Source of the DNA: Bacillota bacterium
Lineage (GTDB): Bacteria; Vulcanimicrobiota; SpSt-956; JAKJGF01
NCBI GenBank assembly: GCA_022704525.1
Contig: JAKJGF010000003.1
Coordinates: 1-47,015, forward strand
Reading direction: 5' to 3'
DNA: 47,015 nucleotides
Within the stretch, counting starts at the first letter, position 1; each line of letters begins with the position of its first letter. A program made the position numbers and the translations under genes. Positions 1-8,577 of this stretch are shown here, in pieces. The notes under the pieces were generated by a model, which saw only the letters and a list, made by a program, of their open reading frames with translations, was not told the origin of the DNA and ran no database searches.

Positions 1-201
1 TTCTTACTCATACTTTTTTTATTTCTATACCTTTTATTTTTATCCTTGTCTTTGGTACATTTTTTTTTAGAATTACTCTAAAGATGAGGAAGTGAAAAAT
101 AAAATCTTATCAGTGGATTTCATTAATTCTTATTCGTCCTTATTTCTTTTTGAGGAAGACTATCGGCAGGAGTAATTTTCTTGACCTATTGCAGTTCTTT
201 T
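1..201. other. AT-rich sequence without recognisable gene
   Basis: No open frame here resembles the missing amidase C-terminus or any other family I recognise. The stretch is AT-rich with T-runs and is cut by the window edge. Confidence 0.5.
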
Positions 202-438
202 TTAATACAAGAGCTTACAGATGTAAAAAGAAAAGAAAACCAGATTGTTATTGTAAATAGGAAAGTCGCTCATTTTTCTTTCCCTGGAAAGATAAACCTG
301 ATACTTTTTTGAAAGAAGTTTTTTAAGTATCTGAGCTATATCCAGAGTGATGTCTGCTTCTCTTGTTCCGTCTAATGCGATTGCTCCGAAGTCTCCGCCC
401 TGGTCACCGTGGCCGGGATCAATGAAGATTTTTTTCAT
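202..438 (-). pseudogene. N-acetylmuramoyl-L-alanine amidase, N-terminal fragment
   Basis: The first ~55 residues match the start of amidase_3 cell-wall hydrolases: an IDPGHG motif carrying the first zinc His, then the READ segment carrying the zinc Glu. The protein stops after 78 residues, whereas the family needs about 170-200, and the second His and catalytic Glu are absent. The last ~25 residues (after LSRERKMSDF) look like out-of-family sequence, so the 3' part has been lost by rearrangement. I start at the ATG at 438, which has a purine-rich AGGGAAAAATT leader. The adjacent IS607 element is a possible cause of local rearrangement, but it lies on the 5' side of the gene, so it did not itself cut the 3' end. 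No continuation of the amidase is visible in any frame of 1-201. Confidence 0.7.
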
Positions 439-518
439 AATTTTTCCCTGCCTTTCTTTTACAGGGAAAGAGAGGTTATTAACAGTCAATAAAATTTTAG
501 GTAAAATTATATAAAACC

Positions 519-548
519 TTGTATTTCACCCAATTTATATGCTATAAT
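519..548 (+). promoter_or_regulatory. sigma70-type promoter of the IS607 transposase
   Basis: TTGTAT at 519-524 and a perfect TATAAT at 543-548 are separated by 18 bp, placed 37 bp upstream of the ATG at 585. This arrangement also argues against using the TTG at 519 as the start of the transposase. Confidence 0.6.
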
Positions 549-584
549 ATAAAAAATGATATTTTTAATAGAGAGGTAAAAGTT

Positions 585-1223
585 ATGGGAAAATATTATA
601 ATATAGGAGAATTCGCAAAACTTATAAATAAATCTCCCGATACATTACGAAGATGGGATAAAGAAGGGAAATTAAAGCCCTCTTATATTACATCAGGGAA
701 ACACAGGATGTACAGTGAGAATCAATTAAGGGAATTATTTGGATATGGTATTTTTTTAAAAAATAAAACAAGAAAAGTCATAGGATATTGCAGAGTATCG
801 AGTTTAAAACAAAAAGACGATTTAGAAAGACAGATAAAGTATGTAACAGAATATATGATAGCCAGAGGATATAGTTTTGAAATAATGACAGATATAGGAA
901 GTGGAATAAATTACAATAAAAAAGGATTGAATAGTCTAATAGAATTAGTAATTAATAATGAGGTAGAGAAAATTGTAATATTATATAAAGATAGACTGGT
1001 TAGATTCGGCTATGAATTAATAGAGAATATATGTAAAAACTATAATACAGAAATAGAAATAATAGATAATACAATTAAATCAGAAGATTTTGAATTAGTA
1101 GACGATTTAATACAAATAATAACAGTTTTTAGTTGTAGATTACAGGAGAAGAGAGCAAATAAAGCGAGACGATTAATAAAGGAATTAAGAGATGAAAACA
1201 ATAAAGATAAGGATAAGAGATAA
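585..1223 (+). CDS. tnpA: IS607-family serine transposase (TnpA)
   Basis: The 212-residue protein has the two-part IS607 architecture. Residues ~4-55 form a MerR-like helix-turn-helix (IGEFAKLINKSPDTLRRWDKEG), and the rest is a serine-recombinase catalytic domain. The latter shows the YCRVSS motif with the nucleophilic Ser and the downstream KDRLVRFG Arg motif. It would catalyse excision and insertion of the element through a 5'-phosphoserine intermediate. The start is the ATG at 585 with a GAGAGG Shine-Dalgarno sequence. Its 3' end overlaps the tnpB start at 1192 by 32 nt, as is common in IS607. The protein looks intact, so the element could still be mobilised even though tnpB is broken. Confidence 0.88.
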   Translation: MGKYYNIGEFAKLINKSPDTLRRWDKEGKLKPSYITSGKHRMYSENQLRELFGYGIFLKNKTRKVIGYCRVSSLKQKDDLERQIKYVTEYMIARGYSFEIMTDIGSGINYNKKGLNSLIELVINNEVEKIVILYKDRLVRFGYELIENICKNYNTEIEIIDNTIKSEDFELVDDLIQIITVFSCRLQEKRANKARRLIKELRDENNKDKDKR

Positions 1224-1886
1224 TAGAGTAAAACCTTATATATTGGATAAAGTATATGAATATCGTCATTTTGAAAATATGTATATAATCCTTCTTCATC
1301 AGGATTATAATCAAAAAACAAATGATTACAAGAAATTAACCGATTATAGAGTAATGAGAGCAGTATTGAGAGATAATAATGGAGGGAAGGTAAGAGAAGA
1401 CGTAGAGTATATAAAAGAGAAATATAAAGACCATTCATTAATGAAAGATTTAATTGATTGTTCTAAGAATTTGAAAATCCATAATTTAGTAGAGATAATG
1501 AAAAGTGTAAAATCTCAGTATAGAGGTTTCTTTATCAGAAAGAATAAGGGAGACTCTTCTGTAAAGCCGCCTCAGACAAAGAAATTATCGAAATTACATA
1601 ATCCATATCCTCAGACATCAAAGAAATTCAGAAATTATCTAAAGACAGTAAAGTTTCAACTGATGATTTCAAAGGAAGTCGAGTTAGACGGGGATTGTTT
1701 TTAGATAATAAAGTAAATAAAATAATGAATTCTGATTGCAATGGCGCTTTTAATATTTGCAAACTGAATCCGTCCTGGGAAGAGATTAACAAGAAAGGAG
1801 CAAGCTGGTTTAAACTATGTAACCCGAAGAAGTTTAGAAGCCATCATGAATTATGTAAATATTTACATAATAATGAGTTCGGATAA
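1192..1886 (+). pseudogene. tnpB: TnpB (IS607/IS605 accessory nuclease), internally deleted
   Basis: Two frames hold the two ends of a TnpB protein. 1192-1704 encodes the N-terminal ~130 residues, up to the segment normally preceding the RuvC-I motif. A second frame, open from about 1602, encodes GSRVRRGLFLDNK and then the terminal RuvC-III signature DCNGAFNI and a ~45-residue tail. The middle of the protein (RuvC-I Asp, RuvC-II Glu and the four-Cys zinc finger) is missing. A full TnpB is about 350-420 residues and here about 230 codons remain, so the RNA-guided nuclease should be inactive. The deletion plus frame change makes this a pseudogene. The 3' end may still encode the guide RNA, but I cannot delimit it. 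Confidence 0.8.
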
Positions 1887-1969
1887 AAACCTTTTGGTTA
1901 ACGTTGTTTTTTATGTCAATTTGTATAAGTTTACATAATTTTACATAAATATAAATCTACGGTCAATCT

Positions 1970-3103
1970 ATGAGAATATGTCTTCTTACTCATGCCTATA
2001 CCCCTTCTATAGGAGGAGTAGCAATTTCTGTGAAAAGAATAGCAGGACTGTTAAAAAAAACAGGATATTTTGTACTTATTTCTACACTTTCTCAGAAAGT
2101 TTTACCTGGAGAAGAAGTAATTACAGAAGAAGATGGTATTTTAGTATCAAGACTGGGAAAATATCCGATAAGTTCAGATACAAAAACAGTATGGTTTGAA
2201 CACCTCTGCAGATTAATAGATAAACATAAAATTAATATTATCCATTCCTACTATGTTTCAAGGGCGGGTTTTATAGGTGTAATGGCAGGAAAACACAAAG
2301 GTATCAGATCAATTGTAAGCATAAGAGGAAATGACCTGGGAAAAGATATATTTTCAGGAAAAGAATTTCCTCTTATAGAATGGACATTAAAAAACTCTTC
2401 GGCCATAACATCAGTATCAAAAGATCTGGCTCATATGGCAGCAATTCTGGTGCCAATGAAAAAAATAAATATTATTCACAACTCGGTAGATACGGAGTTA
2501 TTTAAAAAAGAATCGCCAGATACAGATCTTTTAAATAAACTATCTATTTCAAAAGAAGAACCTCTTCTGGGATTTATTGGAGAAGGAAAACCTAAAAAAG
2601 GAATTTATGCTCTCCTTAATGCTTTCTGCCGTGTTCTGGAAAGTAAAAAGGCCCATCTTTTCATCATAGGTAATATAAGGCAGGACATGATGGATTTAAT
2701 AAAATTTTTCAGAGGAAAAAATGCGGCTCTAAAAGAATATCTTCATATTTTACCACCTGTTTTACCTGAATATATTGTTAAATTTTATAATCTTTTTGAT
2801 ATATTTGTTATGCCTTCTCTAAGAGATGGAATGCCAAATGCAATACTTGAGGCCATGGCCTGTGAACTTCCTGTAATTACAACTTCTACAGGTGGCATAG
2901 AGGAACTAGTTCTTCAGGGAACAACAGGTCTAATGGTAGAACCAGGAGACATAGACAATTTAACTAAAGCTCTTTTACAACTTATTAATTCACCGGAGAA
3001 AAGAATGTCTATGGGAAAGGCCGGAAGAAAAAGAGTGGAAGAATTGTTTCATCCTTTGAAAGAACTAGAAGAAAATGTTAAAATATATAAGAGTGAAAAG
3101 TGA
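1970..3103 (+). CDS. GT4-family glycosyltransferase (GT-B fold)
   Basis: The 377-residue protein has the GT4 layout. An N-terminal Rossmann domain opens with the Gly loop PSIGGVAISVKRIAG (residues 12-26). A C-terminal nucleotide-sugar domain contains KPKKGIYALLNAF and the donor-binding motif DGMPNAILE, the EX7E motif with Asp286 in place of the first Glu and Glu294 as the second, followed by GGIEELV. It probably adds a sugar from a nucleotide donor to a lipid-linked or surface glycan. No Shine-Dalgarno sequence is obvious before the ATG, which lies 84 bp after the tnpB remnant. The last codons (KSEK and stop) fall inside a GTGAAAAGTGA repeat. Substrate and sugar cannot be assigned. Confidence 0.85.
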   Translation: MRICLLTHAYTPSIGGVAISVKRIAGLLKKTGYFVLISTLSQKVLPGEEVITEEDGILVSRLGKYPISSDTKTVWFEHLCRLIDKHKINIIHSYYVSRAGFIGVMAGKHKGIRSIVSIRGNDLGKDIFSGKEFPLIEWTLKNSSAITSVSKDLAHMAAILVPMKKINIIHNSVDTELFKKESPDTDLLNKLSISKEEPLLGFIGEGKPKKGIYALLNAFCRVLESKKAHLFIIGNIRQDMMDLIKFFRGKNAALKEYLHILPPVLPEYIVKFYNLFDIFVMPSLRDGMPNAILEAMACELPVITTSTGGIEELVLQGTTGLMVEPGDIDNLTKALLQLINSPEKRMSMGKAGRKRVEELFHPLKELEENVKIYKSEK

Positions 3104-3112
3104 AAAGTGATG
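3091..3112. repeat. GTGAAAAGTGA-type short repeat at a gene end
   Basis: Two tandem GTGAAAA units followed by GTGATG. The stop codon of the preceding glycosyltransferase gene is provided by this repeat. Confidence 0.6.
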
Positions 3113-3182
3113 TATATAGAAAGTAAAGTACACATAGAATTTTCACGTCTCACGGTCTCTAAACAAAAGAAAGGTGGTAATT

Positions 3183-4010
3183 ATGAGATTACCTCCACAA
3201 CTCAAAATTACAGGAAATATAGATGATATATACTGGAAGCTTAATAATTTTTCGGAATGCTCTTTGGCAGAAAGAAAACAATCAAGAACCTTCGGATGTA
3301 TAGCAGTTCTACTGGGAATATCACTCTTTACTGTTATTCCATATATATTTTCATCTTCACCTGAAGAAGATGCTTCCTACAGACTCGGAGTTTATATTGT
3401 TATCTTTGTAATTGCCTTTATATTATTTATAGCGGCACTGGCAAAAAATAAATTTGGCTTTGAAGAGAAAAAACTCCTTCTGGATATGATACAGGGTATA
3501 ATAGAAGGAATCAGGGATGATGTAAGAAAAAAAGGTACTATGAGATTATTCTGCGAATTTATCCCTGGCCGGAAACCGGTGGAATCTGATCAGAGCACAA
3601 CAGAACCAAGGTTTTACAGTGTAAGAAGAATAAAGTATAAATATAAAACAGCCGATTTAAGATTTAATTTGCTGGATGGAAATATTCTGAAAGTCCGTAT
3701 TTATACAAAAGAAAGGGAGAAAATAAAAAGAGATCACAGCACAAAAAAATATTACAGAAAAAAATATCTCCTCAAAGTAAGACTGGATGTAAACCCTATC
3801 TGTTACGATCTGGCAAATTTCAATGACTCTATATATAACAACTATGAAGTCACTCCCAATATAGTAATAGCAGGAGTAAAAAAAGGACAGAACCATATAT
3901 CTATGATAGCAAAACTGGCAAAACTGGATCAGTATACAGGACGGCAGTTAGCAGGTATGGTGAAGGGTCTTTATGCAGGAATAAAACTTAAAAAATTTGT
4001 TAGCAGTTAA
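3183..4010 (+). CDS. Membrane protein of unknown function
   Basis: This 275-residue protein is not one I recognise. It has two adjacent hydrophobic helices near the N-terminus (about residues 37-57 and 69-90), then a soluble C-terminal part of ~180 residues rich in Lys, Arg and Tyr. The ATG at 3183 with AAAGGTGG directly upstream is preferred over the GTG at 3174, which lies inside that Shine-Dalgarno region. It stands alone between a glycosyltransferase and a radical SAM gene, with about 100 bp before the next gene. No catalytic motif is visible. Confidence 0.7.
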   Translation: MRLPPQLKITGNIDDIYWKLNNFSECSLAERKQSRTFGCIAVLLGISLFTVIPYIFSSSPEEDASYRLGVYIVIFVIAFILFIAALAKNKFGFEEKKLLLDMIQGIIEGIRDDVRKKGTMRLFCEFIPGRKPVESDQSTTEPRFYSVRRIKYKYKTADLRFNLLDGNILKVRIYTKEREKIKRDHSTKKYYRKKYLLKVRLDVNPICYDLANFNDSIYNNYEVTPNIVIAGVKKGQNHISMIAKLAKLDQYTGRQLAGMVKGLYAGIKLKKFVSS

Positions 4011-4112
4011 ACATTCTGGTACCATAGAATATATTTTAATCTAATATCGTATTATATGGCAATTCATACCAGCGGTTTCGACTGCTATAAAGAATTTTCT
4101 CAGGTATAATCT

Positions 4113-5198
4113 ATGTATCAAATTGCCTGTATAAAAAATAATATAGAGGAATTCCGTTCATCTCTTGAAGAAGGGAAACCTTTCAGGCCTCTGAGTGTAA
4201 AAATAAAACTCACCTGGAATTGTAATCTTTCATGCCTTATGTGTAATTCCATAAGACAGATGAGAGGAACAGAACTGACTTATAAAAGAGTATTAAATCT
4301 TGTCCAGGAACTTTCATCTCTGGGTTGTAGAAAGATTCACTTTTCAGGAGGAGAACCTATCCTCTGGGATGGTTTACTGGACATAGCAACATATGCTCGT
4401 TCTAAAAAACATATAAAAGTAAATCTCACAACAAATGGAACTCTTATAACACCTGACATGGCAAAAAAAATTATTTCAGCAAGATTCAAGACAATTTCAG
4501 TATCTCTGGATTCAAGTGAAAAAAAAATCCATGACCATATCCGGGGCAATGGAAACTGGGAAAAAACCATTGAAGGTGTAAAAAATCTAATCAAAGAAAG
4601 AGAAATAGCAGGAAGTACAACGAAGATTAGATTTAACATAGTTGTAAGCAATATAAATTATAAAACTCTGATAAAAATGCCTGAACTCGCAGGTTCTCTG
4701 GGAATAGATTATTTACTTCTTATACCTGTTGATGATCATCTTGGAATTGGATTAAAATTAAACTATGAAGAACTGGTAGAATATAATACAGAGATAGGAC
4801 CTTTACTTGAAGAAAAAGGCTATAAATACAATCTCTGGGAATGGAAAGACCAGGCTTTCCCTTTTGGCAGAACTTTTTCGGATCTTGAATTTTCTTCAAA
4901 AGGGTTGTATTCTATGGGTATATATAAAAAAATTCCCTGTTTTGCTCCCTGGCTTCATTCATTCATTTCCCCCAGAGGAAGGGTCTTTCTCTGCTGTATG
5001 ACAAAAAACGTGGGAGTACTCGGGAAAATTAAAAAGAAAAATTTTAGAGAAATATGGAAGGGAGAAGGTTACAAAACTGCAAGACATTTAATGCTAAAAA
5101 ATAGATTTAATGAATGCTTTAAATGTGACAGTTTCCTGAGAGAAAATATGATGATAGCAAAATATTTTCTCCCAAAAAGTAAAGGTGAACAAATATGA
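4113..5198 (+). CDS. Radical SAM protein with SPASM-type C-terminus
   Basis: The protein (361 residues) carries the radical SAM CX3CX2C motif at Cys37, Cys41 and Cys44 (TWNCNLSCLMC), the following FSGGEPILWDG segment, and TNGTLIT typical of the AdoMet barrel. A C-terminal SPASM/Twitch-like region with Cys276, Cys294, Cys295, Cys335 and Cys338 (ECFKCDSF) could bind auxiliary Fe-S clusters. Such enzymes modify peptides or cofactors or act in surface-sugar maturation, and the substrate here is unknown. The gene ends with ATGA overlapping the start of the next receiver gene, so the two are translationally coupled. Confidence 0.88.
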   Translation: MYQIACIKNNIEEFRSSLEEGKPFRPLSVKIKLTWNCNLSCLMCNSIRQMRGTELTYKRVLNLVQELSSLGCRKIHFSGGEPILWDGLLDIATYARSKKHIKVNLTTNGTLITPDMAKKIISARFKTISVSLDSSEKKIHDHIRGNGNWEKTIEGVKNLIKEREIAGSTTKIRFNIVVSNINYKTLIKMPELAGSLGIDYLLLIPVDDHLGIGLKLNYEELVEYNTEIGPLLEEKGYKYNLWEWKDQAFPFGRTFSDLEFSSKGLYSMGIYKKIPCFAPWLHSFISPRGRVFLCCMTKNVGVLGKIKKKNFREIWKGEGYKTARHLMLKNRFNECFKCDSFLRENMMIAKYFLPKSKGEQI

Positions 5199-5590
5199 CA
5201 GAGAAAAAAATAAAAATCCTTGTAATTGATGATAAAGAAGAACTTCTTATGCTGGTAGCAGTAATTTTTGAGGATACAGGCTATGAAATTATCGGATTAA
5301 AAAACAGTCTGGAAGCCTTTGAAACAGCTATAAAAGAACAGCCAGATGTAATAATTTTAGATATAATGATGCCCAAAATGGATGGATGGGAGGTTTTTAA
5401 AAAAATAAAAGGCAACCCTTTAACAGCACATACACCTGTATTAATCTTATCAGTAATGGCAGACAGAGAAGAAGCAGAAAAAGGTAAGGAAATGGGAGCA
5501 GATGCCATTATGAGAAAACCCTTTGAACCAAACAAATTAATAAAAATAGTAAATAAAATCCTTAATACAGAAGAAAAACATTCAGTATAA
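5195..5590 (+). CDS. CheY-like single-domain response regulator
   Basis: The 131-residue protein is a complete receiver domain with no output domain. The acidic pair is Asp12-Asp13, the phosphoacceptor is Asp56 in ILDIMMPKMDGWE, the Ser of VLILSVMA takes the switch position and the conserved Lys sits in RKPFEP. It overlaps the radical SAM gene by 4 nt and is followed 14 nt later by the HD-GYP gene, so it most likely signals to or through that cyclic-di-GMP phosphodiesterase. No histidine kinase lies in the window. Confidence 0.92.
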   Translation: MTEKKIKILVIDDKEELLMLVAVIFEDTGYEIIGLKNSLEAFETAIKEQPDVIILDIMMPKMDGWEVFKKIKGNPLTAHTPVLILSVMADREEAEKGKEMGADAIMRKPFEPNKLIKIVNKILNTEEKHSV

Positions 5591-5604
5591 GGAGACTGAA
5601 GATC

Positions 5605-6825
5605 TTGAATATAAATCCTGATAAAGTAAATGAAGGTTATAGAAAAATAATAAGTGAAATAAATCGACCCCATATAGATCTCAAAAGTGTATCCCGAAAA
5701 ATTATGGAGGTAATAGTTGATGTTTTTGGCGCAGACAGGATTGATATAGCAATTATCAGAGAAGATTTTGATATTGAACATATGCCTCTTACCGAAGAAA
5801 ATGCGGTAAAACTCAGAATTACAAAAGGTTATACTGATGAAGAATGGAATTTACTCCTGGAATCGGGAATTCTTATGGATAGTATCCGTCATGCCATAGT
5901 TACTAAAGAAAGTATCATCTTTTCAGATACAATTGATGAACCGCGGGACAAAGCAGAAGTTTCAGATAAACTCAAGCACGGTTGCTGGATGAATTATGTT
6001 CTTGTTATTAATGATAGAGCAGTAGCAAATGTCCATCTCGCTAAAAAAGAAAGACTCTACTATCAGGAAGAAGAGTTAAAACAGCTTGAACACATGAGTC
6101 AACTTCTTGCCACCGCCATCAACGTGGCCAATCTCTGGGAAAAAGAAAGAATGCTCATTCTGGAGTTTATTCATTCCCTTAATGTGGCACTGGAAGTAAG
6201 GGACAAATATACAGCAGGCCATGTGGAAAGAGTAAAACTTTATTCAGAACTTATGGCAATAGAAATGAAATTCAATAAAGAAGAACTTGAATTGATAAAA
6301 ACTGCAGCTATTTTACATGACCTCGGAAAAATCGGTGTAAGAGACAGTGTATTAAAAAAAGAAGGTACTCTGAGTGCAGAAGAAAAAAAAGAAATCCAAC
6401 AACATGTAATTATGACAAATGAAATACTAAAAAATCTTTCCTATCTTGATGATGCAAGAGAGCTGGCCTGTTACCACCACGAAACCTTTGATGGTACAGG
6501 TTATGTCATGGGAATAAAAGGTGAGGATATACCTATGGGAGCAAGAATTATTGCTGTAGCAGATACCTTTGATGCCATGACTTCTGACCGTCCATACAGG
6601 AGAGCTTTTTTTGTGGAAGAAGCTCTAAATATTCTCACAGATCCCAGTATAACACAATGGGATAAAGAAGTAGTAAAAGTTCTCATAAACGTTCTCAAAA
6701 CAGATAATTTCAAAATAAAAGCCGAAAAAGAAGAGCTTATTCGTTATAAAGACGGAAAATATGACAGAGAAAACAGCTCTCTCAAATTTAAGCAATTTAC
6801 AACATTTTTCGGTGAAAAAGAATAA
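5605..6825 (+). CDS. GAF and HD-GYP domain protein, probable cyclic-di-GMP phosphodiesterase
   Basis: In 406 residues there is an N-terminal GAF-like sensor (about 15-180) and then an HD-GYP domain. His238-Asp239 lie in LHDLGKIG, followed by His267, HHETFDGTGY with His291-His292, and VADTFDAMTSDRPYRRA with Asp320, so the metal-binding set is complete. The signature Pro is replaced: the protein has GYV instead of GYP. Members hydrolyse cyclic-di-GMP to GMP or pGpG. The start is a TTG at 5605 preceded by AAGGAG at about 9 nt, and no closer ATG fits. It forms a unit with the upstream receiver, which may modulate it. Confidence 0.9.
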   Translation: MNINPDKVNEGYRKIISEINRPHIDLKSVSRKIMEVIVDVFGADRIDIAIIREDFDIEHMPLTEENAVKLRITKGYTDEEWNLLLESGILMDSIRHAIVTKESIIFSDTIDEPRDKAEVSDKLKHGCWMNYVLVINDRAVANVHLAKKERLYYQEEELKQLEHMSQLLATAINVANLWEKERMLILEFIHSLNVALEVRDKYTAGHVERVKLYSELMAIEMKFNKEELELIKTAAILHDLGKIGVRDSVLKKEGTLSAEEKKEIQQHVIMTNEILKNLSYLDDARELACYHHETFDGTGYVMGIKGEDIPMGARIIAVADTFDAMTSDRPYRRAFFVEEALNILTDPSITQWDKEVVKVLINVLKTDNFKIKAEKEELIRYKDGKYDRENSSLKFKQFTTFFGEKE

Positions 6826-6916
6826 AACGTGAAACGTAAATTACTGTAATGGTAATTAAATATATGTACTTTATGCATTAAGCATTACGAATCACCTTTA
6901 ACCTATCACCAATTAA
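6826..6916. repeat. Degenerate GTGAAA / GCATTACG / TCACC short-repeat patch
   Basis: Between the HD-GYP gene and the next gene are ACGTGAAACGTAAA, TGCATTAAGCATTACG, and TCACC motifs close to those in the patches at 18450, 32301, 36450 and 38680. It is non-coding and ends just before the Shine-Dalgarno sequence of the next gene. Confidence 0.5.
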
Positions 6917-6928
6917 GGAGGCAAACAA

Positions 6929-8419
6929 ATGAAAAAAATAGCTAAAATTCTATTATTTCTTATCCTTATAATAAGTATAATAACCTTTTCTATAGTAATG
7001 GCACAGAATTACTGTCCAAAGTGCGGGGCAGAACATAAAGCAGGAGATAAGTTCTGTTCCAACTGCGGATATAAATTCCCTGAATCTTCTCCTCTTACAG
7101 ATCCCACACCATCAGTTATAACACAACCGGTGCAGAGAAGTGATGGAGAAGTTGTTATAACAAACGTAGAACCTCTTGAAGCACCTTATGGAGCAAAACT
7201 AAAAATAAGTGGTCAGGGCTTTTTAGCAGGAAACACTGGTATTTACAGAGTAGATTTTAACGGTACCCCCGGAACAATTGAAAGTGTTCAACCTGAAGCC
7301 ATATATGTCATAGTTCCTCAGGGAATAAGTAACGGCCCCATAAATGTGTATGTAGACGGTAATCTGGCCAGGAGTAACTGTTATTCCTATTTCAAAGTTG
7401 CTTCAGAAGTAACCTCTTCTCCTACAACACCATCTGCCCAATCTCTAGCAAGTCCATCTACTGATATGACAACAACGAGTCTTTCAACAATGCAGCAAAA
7501 TCCTATAACTTCGGTCCCTTCTGTTTCTTCCACACCTCCTCCATCTCCCTCACCGGGTTTTCTGAATGTGACTAATATCCCTCAGGGAACTATAAGTATT
7601 GGAAAAATAGTCTATACCTCCTGGGATAAAAATAGAAATTATGAAGATATATTTGTTATGAAAGCAGGCCAGAAGACAGGAACAAATTTAACTCATGACA
7701 CAAATTACAATACTAACCCCACCTGGTCTCCTGATGGACAATTCATAGCTTTTACCTCAACAAGGGAAGGAAACAGGGAAATATTTAAAATGAATCAGGA
7801 TGGTACAGGTATAAGGAATCTAACTGGAACTTCCTTCTGGAATGATGAAGCTGCCTGGTCTCCTAAAAACAATAAAATTAGCTTTAACTCCTGGAGAGAT
7901 GGAAATCTGGAGATTTACCTTATGAATATAGATGGAACATCTCAGATAAATCTTACAAAAACTCAGAAAGATGATGTTATGCCCTGCTGGTCACCTGATG
8001 CGGAGAAAATTGCCTTTGCCACAAATAGAGAACAGAATTATGAAATATTTGTTATGAGATCAGATGGAACATATCAGACAAATCTAACTAAATCTCCTGC
8101 TACCGAAGACAAAGATCCTGCATGGTCACCTGATGGGACAAAAATTGCCTATACATGCCATGTAGATGGCGGGGATGAAATATTTGTTATGAACTCAAAA
8201 GATGGAGGTAATAAGGTCAATCTTACTAAAAATCCAGCCTCTGATGATAGAGCTCCCTGCTGGTCACCTGACGGGAAAAAACTTGCCTTTATGTCAAACC
8301 GCAGTACTACAGGTGAAGATACATACTGGGAAATCTGTGTTATGAATAGCGATGGGAGTAATATCTTTAATCTCACAAATAATTCCTGGTGGGATGGCTT
8401 TCCTGGCTGGGTGAAGTAA
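6929..8419 (+). CDS. Exported protein: zinc ribbon, IPT/TIG domain and PD40 (TolB-like) propeller
   Basis: The protein (496 residues) starts with a signal peptide (about 1-25). A CXXC-X10-CXXC zinc ribbon follows at Cys29, Cys32, Cys43 and Cys46. Residues ~70-160 form an IPT/TIG Ig-like domain (VEPLEAPYGAKLKISGQGF). A Pro/Ser/Thr linker runs to about 215. Six or so PD40 repeats with the WSPDG(K)IAF motif make a TolB-type beta-propeller up to the C-terminus. It is expected at the cell surface or periplasm as a binding scaffold. A zinc ribbon after a signal peptide is odd because such ribbons are normally cytoplasmic. The ATG has a strong AAGGAGG. Confidence 0.88.
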   Translation: MKKIAKILLFLILIISIITFSIVMAQNYCPKCGAEHKAGDKFCSNCGYKFPESSPLTDPTPSVITQPVQRSDGEVVITNVEPLEAPYGAKLKISGQGFLAGNTGIYRVDFNGTPGTIESVQPEAIYVIVPQGISNGPINVYVDGNLARSNCYSYFKVASEVTSSPTTPSAQSLASPSTDMTTTSLSTMQQNPITSVPSVSSTPPPSPSPGFLNVTNIPQGTISIGKIVYTSWDKNRNYEDIFVMKAGQKTGTNLTHDTNYNTNPTWSPDGQFIAFTSTREGNREIFKMNQDGTGIRNLTGTSFWNDEAAWSPKNNKISFNSWRDGNLEIYLMNIDGTSQINLTKTQKDDVMPCWSPDAEKIAFATNREQNYEIFVMRSDGTYQTNLTKSPATEDKDPAWSPDGTKIAYTCHVDGGDEIFVMNSKDGGNKVNLTKNPASDDRAPCWSPDGKKLAFMSNRSTTGEDTYWEICVMNSDGSNIFNLTNNSWWDGFPGWVK

Positions 8420-8577
8420 TAAACCATCAAATCCAGAACAGTCTATATAATATTATTCTAACACAAACTTCTATTTTACTCAAGCAGGTAAAGTTTTACC
8501 ACCTCTTGATTTCCATTCAAAAACTATATATTATATTAATAGCATTAATATCCGAACTATGTAATGGAGTTTCTATA

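Larger units (their letters stand above)
490..1969 (+). mobile_element. IS607-family insertion sequence (approximate limits)
   Basis: The tnpA/tnpB pair defines the element. IS607 elements have no terminal inverted repeats and make no reliable target duplication, so the ends cannot be fixed from the sequence alone. The limits given are simply the gap between the amidase fragment and the GT4 gene. Confidence 0.55.

Noticed and set aside
1040..1438. Open frame on the minus strand of the IS607 region
   Set aside because: It overlaps tnpA and tnpB, has biased hydrophobic composition from AT-rich reverse reading and no Shine-Dalgarno sequence.
3174..3182. GTG at 3174 as the start of the membrane protein
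   Set aside because: It lies inside the probable Shine-Dalgarno sequence of the ATG at 3183.
8149..8430. Minus-strand frame within the PD40 gene
   Set aside because: It lies antisense to a repeat-rich gene, without homology or Shine-Dalgarno sequence.
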